Shown piece by piece: positions 56,547 through 64,000 of a stretch of DNA of 64,000 nucleotides. Below the pieces are notes generated by a model. It did not search any database and was not told where the DNA came from. It was given only the letters and a program-made list of their open reading frames with translations. A program made the translations under genes and the position numbers. Position 1 is the stretch's first letter. Every line of letters begins with the position of its first letter. The DNA is from Alitta virens (Eukaryota; Annelida; Polychaeta; Phyllodocida; Nereididae): NCBI GenBank assembly GCA_932294295.1, contig OW028580.1, positions 9,577,374-9,641,373 of the forward strand, written 5' to 3'.

Positions 56547-57665
56547 TTACCAATATACTCCTGGATACTCTCTGTGGGGATGTAGCTGTTGAATTTGTCA
56601 CTGTATCCGTACCACTTAATGAGGCTTAATTTCTTTCCCCTAATGGTTTTGGTTGACAACACGTGTTCTATTTTGTATACAATGTCATCAGGATGTTCTA
56701 CATTGACCTTCAGCAGTTCCTCTTCATAGAACGACCCCTTTACAACTTCCTCTTTCAAATCCTGCACTTTGTACCTTGGTGGGTGCGATGGAAGCTGCTG
56801 ACACACAGTGAAGAGTTCCTCTGTCCAACGCTCTAGGTATCCGTGGTCAAATGGAGAGCTCTTGAGACTAAGTCTCACCAGGTCTCCTACTTGAAATGAA
56901 TATTCTGGTCTGTTCTTAGCTCTTTTGTTAAGTTCAGGAATATACAGGCGCTGATAAATGTCCCACGTGTTCTCTCTATTCACTTCAGCAGGTGCAATTC
57001 CTGTGCTAGAGTGTTTGGTGTTGTTGTACGACCATACTATGTCATTTAATATATCCACATACTTAAACGTTTGTTTTTCATAGAAATATTTATACAACCT
57101 GTCTTCAATAGACCTGTTGACACGTTCAGCATAGCAGGCCTTGTGGGCACCATAGGCCAACATATGGGAAATACCATGTTCTTTCAATAGTCCTTGGAAG
57201 ACTGACCCAACAAATTCCTTCCCTTGATCTGTGCGAAGAATTTCACACTGTCTACCTTGTGATATGATGTCCTTGAACTGATCAGCAACTTCAGCTGTCC
57301 TCTTGGTTTTCAAAGGTCGCACCCAGAGGTACCTAGAAAACAGGTCGATACATACAAGCAAAAACTTGTAGCCATTGTTGTACTCTTGACAGGCTAGACA
57401 ACTGTAACAGGTCACAGTTCCACTGTGCATCAGGATATTCAACTATTATCCTTTCAGTAGGAAACTGTGATTTGGGGTTGGTATGTATTGTGTGGGTGGT
57501 TTGCTCTTTAAGCCAGTTCTTTACATCTGACAGGTGTAGACCAGTTGGGTAATCCTCTCTTGTTTTGATGTACTCCCACAACATTTCCGCTCCATAATAA
57601 CTTGCAGGGGATTTTGGTGAGTAGTAAATGGCTGACAGATAATCATCCAGTTCTTGGCCCTCCAT
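56543..57665 (-). pseudogene. Retroviral-type integrase (Polinton INT)
   Basis: Inserts the element and makes the 6-bp duplication. The N-terminal part (57665 to about 57400) starts MEGQELDDYLSAIYYSPKSP and contains YPDAQWNCDL, with the first catalytic Asp. A 1-base shift near 57400 leads to the frame 57442-56543: YKFLLVCIDLFSRYLWV, LRTDQGKEFVG (second Asp) and ACYAERVNRSIEDRLYKYF (Glu). An SH3-like region (YSFQVGDLVRLS) follows, then a C-terminal chromodomain-like stretch (YKIEHVLSTKTIRGKKL, then KWYGYSDKFNSYIP). Apart from the frameshift all catalytic residues are present. A zinc-binding HHCC domain was not evident. Confidence 0.92.
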
Positions 57666-57674
57666 ATTTTTTTT

Positions 57675-57983
57675 TCATACCTCTGGTTGATCTTGTGACC
57701 TGATGTGTGGCAAAGATTGCGTAGGTTTGAGTGGTACTCTGGTAACTGATTTGATCCGAGGATTTGGGAGTACTGCACCAACGCATGTGCTGACCAGAAT
57801 TAACCAAGTTTCGGATGTGTTTCCTATGGACAGATTGATGATTGATGTGATGATAACTGTGTAGAGGATTATAATCTGACTCAGAAAGACGATTTGACTT
57901 TTGGGGTCAGCACGCCCCAAAACAAACCACTTGTCTGATGACACAGAGCTCTGCGTGGACAGATGACTTCTGTTTAACTCCAT
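57675..57983 (-). CDS. Small Polinton membrane protein (2 TM)
   Basis: 102 residues, intact. A polar N-terminus (MELNRSHLSTQSSVSSDKWF) precedes two hydrophobic segments: FLSQIIILYTVIITSIINLS and WLILVSTCVGAVLP. The tail is Pro/Arg-rich. Short two-span membrane proteins next to the integrase occur in other animal Polintons. The function is unknown; it may act in membrane association or egress. Confidence 0.6.
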   Translation of the reverse strand: MELNRSHLSTQSSVSSDKWFVLGRADPKSQIVFLSQIIILYTVIITSIINLSIGNTSETWLILVSTCVGAVLPNPRIKSVTRVPLKPTQSLPHIRSQDQPEV

Positions 57984-58256
57984 GTCTCAAGATATACTGA
58001 TCCTGCACAGTTATCAAAGGTCTCATATAACATGGTAGCATCACATACACGCCATCTAGTGTGTTATAGAGGTTCATAGCCACCAGTCACCAGATACATT
58101 ACATATTCATTGTAACAAACAAAAACACATGACCAACACCTTTCTTTTTTTTTTGTGTTTGCATACCACAACATTTTTTTATTGCTTTTACATACAGAGT
58201 GAGATTACATGGAGCCTACCTAAGACAATGCTAGCTGGTTTAATCTTCTCTAAGGT
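57984..58256. other. Polinton intergenic gap
   Basis: No gene seen; a T homopolymer near 58148. Confidence 0.4.
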
Positions 58257-59118
58257 TTAATCAAACAAGTCCGGTTCTTGGTCAGGGTTGCATTCAGAAC
58301 ATTGAAAATAACCCATCTGATTCTGATGATCATCATTAAGATAGCAAGGTTTGATTATGCTCAGTTCTGGCACACAATATTCAATATGGTCCAGATGTGC
58401 TATAATAGTCTTAAACTGGTTAGAAGAGAGCTTCACATTCTGATCAAGACAGATGGCATACTTTCCCTGTTTGGTTTTTTCATACTTGGTAATATGTACA
58501 TTATCTGACATGTAAAAAGTTTCAGCATATACACTACCACCCAGATGTACAGAATGGTTTGTTCCTATTGCAGAGTTGATCATGTGGGTTGAGTGAACCA
58601 GAGTAGCCCAATGTTGCAGGTTAAGTGAAGCCTTCTCACACTGAGGATCCTGATCCTGCATCTGTAAACAATGTACAGATTGCAGTAATATAACAAGAAA
58701 AACCCACTTAGACATTCCTATGCTTAATGTTAGGCGTGAAAAATATAAAGGAACTAACACTCACCTGTAGTTTCATTACATCCACAGTTATGTCACCATT
58801 GTTGACCATGACCTTCAGAAATTTATCGTGGCCCAGATACAATGAATAACGTTCACCATTGGACAGTTCAGGCATTATAGAACATAGCTGTGGATAGCTG
58901 TCTTGAATTATTTCAAAGAGTCTTGCAACAGCTTCCCTGTTGTCTTGCAAATTGAGCATCTCAAGCAACATCTGTATCTGCTTCTCACTGCTGTTGTAAT
59001 CACTTAGAGTTAAAAAGGCAGACCAGTTCAAACAACCTTCATGTTTCAGTTGTTTCAAAGTGGATGGTCCATCTACACTCCCTATTATAACAGCAGCATA
59101 ATTGTTGAGGATATCCAT
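58257..59118 (-). CDS. Spliced protein with CARD/death-fold-like first exon
   Basis: Minus strand, two exons: 59118-58765 (donor GTGAGTG) and 58661-58257 (acceptor TTTACAG), phase 0, about 252 residues with no break. Exon 1 is predicted all-helical: MDILNNYAAVIIGSVDGPST, LKQLKHEGCLNWSAFLTL, KQIQMLLEMLNL, AVARLFEIIQDSYPQLCSIM. The run of six short helices with L-x-x-L, 'ILNNYAAVI', 'KxIQMLLEML' and a final 'LFEIIQxxYPxL' resembles a CARD. Exon 2 has seven or eight cysteines/histidines (HLDHIEYCVPELSIIKPCYL, QCSECNP) and no known motif. It sits at the outer end of the Polinton, a typical place for accessory genes. A role against host apoptosis or innate signalling is inferred only. Confidence 0.6.
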
Positions 59119-59631
59119 GATTTTCCAAATGATGTTAGTATGTGTAAGTCTCTGGATGTTTTAATAGTGTGCACAAGTTCACAAATGGCGGTATAAGGCA
59201 GACCGAAAAAAAAACGTATGGATCTCTACTGTGATTGGCTTACTAGACAGTTGTACCTGTTTCATAGCTTGTGATTGGTTAGAAAACACTTGTTATGCAA
59301 TATCCTCAGAAACATGTATGGACATGTGTTCATCTAGAGTGTGTGATTGGTAGGTTGTCATACAACAACAACATTTCAAACCAGAAAAAAAAGAAAAGTC
59401 TGCCAAGATTAACTATAGTTTTTTACAGGAAATTACTGGTTGTTTATACCGTTGATGAACTCACATATATATTTCATACCGATGTTGCATGTCTGACAAG
59501 TTTGTTTATTCACCATCTAGCCTCATTATACTCATTACTCATTGTAATTGTAATGATGTAATGAGTGTATACATAGCACATTTTGAGTACTTACAGGTAT
59601 CGCTATATCATTCTAAGTATTACCAGTAGTC
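59119..59631 (-). promoter_or_regulatory. Right leader of the Polinton, probable promoter
   Basis: Three GTGATTGG boxes (about 59230, 59271 and 59338), inverted CCAAT, lie upstream of the minus-strand gene. About 59325-59435 repeats the left leader in direct orientation. No coding frame was recognised. Confidence 0.5.
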
Positions 59632-59723
59632 GTATGGTGGCAGCACCTATCCATTGTAGATGTATTTACTGCCCTCTGGTGTATATTTTAGTACTACTAA
59701 GCCAGCATGAGGTTTTTACTACT
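59632..59723 (-). repeat. Polinton right terminal inverted repeat
   Basis: Inverse of 39477-39578: ATTTACTGCCCTCTGGTGT, AGTACTACTAAGCCAGCATG, ending TTTTTACTACT at 59723. Confidence 0.95.
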
Positions 59724-59729
59724 CGGTTG

Positions 59730-59953
59730 TCATTGGGTTGGGGTGGGTTGTTGATATTGTTGATGTAATGTTGTTGCTTATGACATGTTTGCCCTGACCG
59801 CCAGCCATATTGTCCAACTCATTGTTAGCCAGTGATGGGTACTTTGTTTCAAAGTCACTGCTGATGCTGCCTAGAAACTCCCCAGTGGTGATCAGGTCTC
59901 TTCTGGATTCCTCCGGAGGCATGTGGACATGCCTTATTATTGGAGAAGGACAG
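59730..59953 (+). other. 3' internal end of the LTR element
   Basis: Non-coding remainder of the LTR retrotransposon between the Polinton and the 3' LTR. It ends in GGAGAAGGACAG, a plausible polypurine tract for plus-strand priming. Confidence 0.6.
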
Positions 59954-60240
59954 TGTGAAGACCTGGATCCGTTTTTTGAAATGTTACTCGTTCCCATGAC
60001 CCCAGTGACCTCTTGCAAGGCTGTTGACCTAGAATGACCTATGACCTATGCCCCTGCAAGGGGTTTACGTGATAGGGGTGTGGTTGGGTTCCTATTGGCC
60101 AGAATGGGCTAGAGGGATGCTGGCAGCATCAGTAGGGTTCAGAACAGTGGATAGACAGGACGCTTGGCTGGGGCAGGGCCAATAAAGCTCCAAAATGTAT
60201 TCTTTGTCTTTGTTTGAGTCAATCCCAGAAGAACCTTACA
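59954..60240 (+). repeat. 3' LTR
   Basis: Begins TGTGAAGACCTGGATCC and ends ACCTTACA. AATAAAG lies at about 60181. It matches 37989-38276. Confidence 0.9.
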
Positions 60241-61052
60241 CACAGAATGTCACAGATTATAACGGGGCATTGCGCTTACCCCCCATGGTATGCCTAATTG
60301 CTTTCTCGGACTTTTGCCGACCTGCGGGGACTTTCAGGGATTTACCCCAAAATTTCTTCTATCCCTTTTAACCCCATCAAAACCTTGGGCCCTTAAAGAA
60401 CAGGTGTTAGATATCATGGGGGTAGATAAATATCATCAGCGTGTAATTGCACAGAGGGGGTTGAAACTGATACCTGTCATCACCGCACCTTGATTGTTCA
60501 TAGTAAGATCAAAGGCTGCTGTTTTTACTAGTCAACAATCAATTTTCTCCATCTTCTTTTGATTGAAGTGACGCTATTTGTATTGGATAGCTCTCATCTT
60601 GTGGATTAAGTCAATGTAAATTTCATTGCAATGTGATCAGTATACCTCCTGAGATATCTTTATTATTATTAAATTTAAATACATTTAACTGTATCTTTAC
60701 CCAGTTCATTACATCCTAGATAAAACCGAGTTATATGAAGTGATAAATGTGTTATACTTTTTTAGAAATAAATAGTTAAAACTGATATTTTAAACTCTCA
60801 TGCTATGTTTGTGCATTGAATAAAATTATGTATAAATACAATCTCACCAATAAATCCACTATCAAGACCACCTCTCTATTAACACTGTCACAATAGCTCA
60901 CAGATATATTAAGTAAGTCAGCTGTTCCATGAAAGACTACTGAACACATATATACATAAAAACCACTAATAAGATCCCCTCCCAATAAGACCACAAAATT
61001 TCGGACCTGTCTGCTTTTTGTTCTTTATGAAGGCTACTTTAATTTTTTTATA

Positions 61053-61195
61053 GATAGATGGATAGGTAGATTGATAGATTGATTGATAGATTGATAGATA
61101 TATTAGATAGATAGAATGAAAGATAGATGATAGATAAATGATAGATAGATATAGATATATTGATTGATTGATTGATAAATAGATGGATAGATAAA
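61053..61195. repeat. GATA/GATT microsatellite
   Basis: Degenerate TAGATAGA with TTGATTGA variants. Confidence 0.9.
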
Positions 61196-61568
61196 AAAAA
61201 ATCTTGACACAATCAATCAAGTTTCAGAGACCTACATTATTTCTCAAGTGAACTATTGTTGAACAAGCTGCCAACTTGATGTCACCTATGACACACTATA
61301 CTATTTCAGCCAAAAAAAAAACTTTTTCTGAATCTCGACTTCCTTGGGTTTCTTCACTTGAGATTCAGTGACACAATATGGCTGTTTACTATAATCCCCA
61401 TGGATGGCATCCATCTAATGGTAAATCCATGAATACTAGTTATAAATATTTACAAGGAAACAGTCCTGACCTGACCAAACAACTGCTGGGTGCAAAATGA
61501 CCTAGAGATATTTTTCCTTAATCAGGTCACCCCCTCCCTCCCCTTCCCTGGTACTGGTCCACCCTCTA

Positions 61569-61690
61569 CAGGGGCGGATGCAGAAATCGGAGATAACTTT
61601 TTTTATATACCTTTTCTCCCTTTTTTTCACAAAGGGGGGGGGGGCGCACGCCCAACGCCCCCCCCCCCTCCCCCGCTGGATCCGCCCCTG
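61569..61690. repeat. MITE with inverted ends
   Basis: CAGGGGCGGATGCAG at 61569 and the inverse CTGGATCCGCCCCTG ending at 61690, 122 bp. These ends are of the hAT-MITE type. Internal G and C homopolymers occur. No exact duplication was seen at the flanks. Confidence 0.75.
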
Positions 61691-61699
61691 CTCTACCAT

Positions 61700-62050
61700 C
61701 AGTCAGTCAGTCATAATATTCATTGCCTGCACCAAAGCCCTTAATAATCTGTGCTGTATCAGTCAGTCAGTCAGTCAGTCAGCACGTCAGTCAGTCAGTC
61801 AGTCATTGACTGCACCAAAGCCCTTATTTAATAATCTGTGCTAGCATTATTAATCTGGCAATTGGTCAGTCAGTCAGTCAGTCAGTCAGTCAGTCAGTCA
61901 GTCAATCAATCAATCAATCAATCAGTCAGTCAGTCAGTCAGTCAGTCAGTCAGTCAGTCAGTCATTGACTGCACCAAAGCCCTTATTTAATAATCTTTGA
62001 TTAGTCAGTCATTAACTGCACCAAAGCCAGTCAGTCAGTCAGTCAACCAT
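61700..62050. repeat. CAGT satellite with interspersed spacer unit
   Basis: Blocks of CAGT (some CAAT) alternate with a recurring phrase ACTGCACCAAAGCCCTTATT and AATCTGTGCTAGC, a higher-order repeat. Confidence 0.95.
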
Positions 62051-63156
62051 GACATTGACTTCACCAAAGCCCTTGTTTAATAATCTGTCCTAGCATTTTC
62101 AAACAATATTTCTGAAATGTGAAACTTATTTTTTAGGACTATGAAATGCAATGAAAATTCTTTTTTTTAATGTGAAATTAGGAGTGATCCACAATTCCAT
62201 AAGGTCACCTGGCTCTGGAAATGGGATCATGACTCGTAGATAAATTAAATGTGCATTCCACTTAATTCTCAAATATTTGAAAAAAGGTAAAAAATATAGT
62301 TATTTGATACTAGGCTATGTGACAGCAAGTAATACAGATGGACACAAAATGTTTGCAGGGTAAAATTGTGCACTGTTTAAATTCAATATGTTTTAGTTGC
62401 ATTGTCATTTTTCATATCTCTAGATCTACTTAACATAATGCAATAAAATGTATATGCTCTTGATCCAGAAAATTAAAGCAACCCAACAAAAAGTAACTCA
62501 TTGGTGTATAGTTAGAAAATAACTATGATGACTCAGACAAACTAATTAAGCATGTTCTTTGATCTAGGGGAACTAGGGGCTTTTAGTTCCGACTGGTCAT
62601 TGCTGGGTTCAAAGAATGGCTCGCACAGTTTTGCCCTTTCTGAAAAATAAACTTGCAGACATTTATTTTCTTATTTATTTTCTTAAAAAAAAAAAAAATA
62701 CCCAACAGCTTCCTGTGATTTTAGAAACATATTCAATTACGAACATAATGCCTAGTGTGCTTCGACCACTGTTAATAACCCAATTTATCATGACTACTCA
62801 TCAGACATTCGATAATCTATTTCAAGGTAAAGTATACAATCATATTTGAAGGACGGTTTAGAGAAAAAAACTGGTTCATATTGGGTTGACTTATATCTTC
62901 AACTCCAATAATGTAAAATAAGCCCTTGAAATATGTGAACTCATGCATTTTACACCTGTGTTTTAAGTTATCTGAATGTGATAAAATGAAAATCTAACAC
63001 AGATAAGAAACATATGTGGCTGATAAGGGCAAAGGACCTCTGACCACCACACACAGCAGCCCACCATGCTGATATCTGTGACAAGGGGCAAGGACCCGCA
63101 ACGAACCGCTGCAAGCCCACACCAGCCGCACATTAATTATAGTCAATTAGTCAGGA

Positions 63157-63790
63157 ATGTCTTTCAGTATGGCAAATACATGCCCCTTGCTCTTACATAG
63201 CTGTTATGACATTCAGACTAAGTTACATCAAAGAGGTGTTTCTTGCTGGCTTACAAGACTTTATAAAGTCACAGAAATTCTAGATACAGATTCTAACAAT
63301 TCCAGCTTAAACAAGCACATTTCATCCTGGTTTGTAAAGGCTCACACTGAGATGCTCACTGAGATAAATAAAGTACTCTAAACCCAAAACTTAGAACATA
63401 CAAAACCTTCAAGAATGATATTTCAATAGAGCTCTATCTTAATTATAACCTACCCAAATCCGTCTATTGTAATATAGCGTGTTTTAGACTAAGCTCACAC
63501 AACCTTAATTTTGAATTAGGCAGACACAAACGTCCTTATGTTCCTGCAGATGAAAAAATTTGTGAAAAATGAAAGTAGAAGATGAATTTCATTGTTTAAT
63601 GAGGTGTAAAAAATGGAAAGATATCCGTTTAAACTTATTCCAAATTGCTTGTAAATGCGTCGAGGGCTTTACTTTTCTCGATCCAACTGAACAATTTTTA
63701 CAAATATTAACAACTAGGAACACTATCCTTAACTTTGCTCTTGGTACATTTCTACAGGTAACATTAAAATTAGACAGTAGAATATAAATG
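63157..63790 (+). pseudogene. LINE ORF2 C-terminal fragment
   Basis: Plus-strand frames at 63157-63381 and 63569-63787, with readable sequence between (RHKRPYVPADEKICEKC near 63520). The C-x2-C, then VEDEFHCLMRCKKWKDIR, is the post-RT zinc-like end of LINE ORF2. Frameshifts separate the pieces. It is in the same sense as the LINE fragment at 36900-37860, but the middle of the RT is absent. Confidence 0.7.
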
Positions 63791-64000
63791 TTTTATATAA
63801 TGGTAATTTAAATGTCTCCTGGAACTGAGCGGCTGGCGGCACCTTGACAAAACTGCTTCCATGTGTGTGTATTACTTTGTACATTTGTAAATATCTACTA
63901 TTGTATGTCACTTTATATTGTATGTCAATATTGCCATCTCATATTGTATCACTTCATATTGTGTACCATGTTGATAAAAGTCAGATACATCATGTATGCT
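63791..64000. other. Probable LINE 3' tail and flank
   Basis: TTGTATGTCA and ATATTGTATCACTTCATATT repeats follow the fragment; no gene. Confidence 0.4.

Larger units (their letters stand above)
39477..59723. mobile_element. Polinton/Maverick, full length, 20.2 kb
   Basis: The ends are inverted repeats starting AGTAGTAAAA, at 39477 and inverted at 59723, with the exact 6-bp duplication CGGTTG on both sides (39471-39476 and 59724-59729). AG...CT termini and 6-bp target duplications are diagnostic of Polintons. The polymerase is at the left on the plus strand. Capsid, ATPase, integrase and small proteins lie on the minus strand to the right. Accessory spliced genes fill the middle and the right end. 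Frameshifts or stops in the polymerase, major capsid protein, integrase and ATPase indicate a defective copy, unless the assembly has indel errors. Confidence 0.97.
37989..60240 (+). mobile_element. Gag-only LTR retrotransposon hosting the Polinton
   Basis: Two LTRs of 288 and 287 bp, about 95% alike by eye, lie at 37989-38276 and 59954-60240. Each begins TGTGA and ends TTACA. A primer-binding site follows the left LTR directly. Without the Polinton the element would be about 2.0 kb, with only a short gag-like frame and no pol, so it is non-autonomous. The flanking bases CACG and CACA are similar but not identical, so no exact duplication is claimed. Confidence 0.85.
60241..63150. other. Right spacer with satellites
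   Basis: No gene recognised. It contains a GATA satellite, a MITE and a long CAGT satellite (separate entries). Confidence 0.5.

Noticed and set aside
56543..57665. Integrase as part of the LTR retrotransposon
   Set aside because: It lies inside the Polinton borders, on the opposite strand to the LTR element, and next to capsid genes; the C-terminal chromodomain-like part also fits Polinton integrases.
37984..60245. Exact target duplication for the LTR element
   Set aside because: The flanks read CACG and CACA; close but not identical, so not claimed.
61700..62050. Regular repeats resembling a CRISPR array
   Set aside because: A four-base satellite in a metazoan genome with no unique spacers and no cas genes.

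Overview
This is AT-rich metazoan DNA, most likely from a marine invertebrate. It has spliced genes, a full-length Polinton/Maverick, LINE, Tc1, hAT and PIF/Harbinger relics, tetranucleotide satellites (GATA, CTAT, CAGT) and long G/C homopolymers. I cannot name the species. No tRNA, rRNA or CRISPR array was seen, and I could not confirm any ordinary single-copy host gene. Almost everything that can be identified is mobile DNA, and target-site duplications (TSDs) show how the pieces are nested.

Layout. (1) 833-10486 is a 9.65-kb element of an unassigned DNA-transposon family. It has inverted ends beginning GGC(T/A)AACTGTACTTTGC and an 8-bp TSD (CAATAATC). It carries a decayed hAT-like transposon (4104-6994, its own 8-bp TSD) and a LINE scrap. 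(2) 10487-14846 is spacer with a LINE 3' fragment. (3) 14849-35289 is a 1.3-kb Tc1-like element whose transposase gene was split by a second, 19.1-kb member of the same unassigned family (15515-34631, TSD TTTGAATG). That giant copy carries an apparently intact two-gene PIF/Harbinger transposon (27340-32059, TSD TAA), a 431-bp tandem duplication and several MITE-like pieces. Both giant copies contain short palindromes built from their own terminal sequence, and none was seen outside them. (4) 35292-37950 holds a SINE-like piece, a minisatellite and a LINE fragment. (5) 37989-60240 is a gag-only LTR retrotransposon with a 20.2-kb Polinton inserted in it (39477-59723, TSD CGGTTG). (6) 60241-64000 is spacer with satellites, a MITE and another LINE 3' fragment.

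The Polinton encodes protein-primed DNA polymerase B with an N-terminal extension, retroviral-type integrase with a C-terminal chromodomain-like region, packaging ATPase, double-jelly-roll major capsid protein, single-jelly-roll minor capsid protein, and several small conserved proteins. Its accessory genes are the unusual part: a spliced protein with two PC4-like domains, a spliced protein whose first exon looks like a CARD/death fold, and two spliced membrane proteins, one with a leucine-rich-repeat N-cap-like cysteine region. Polymerase, capsid, integrase and ATPase all carry frameshifts or stops, the ATPase lacks its Walker A end, and no adenain-type protease was found, so this copy looks defective. 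All boundaries, TSDs and splice sites were read by eye; family assignments rest on motif recognition, not searches.
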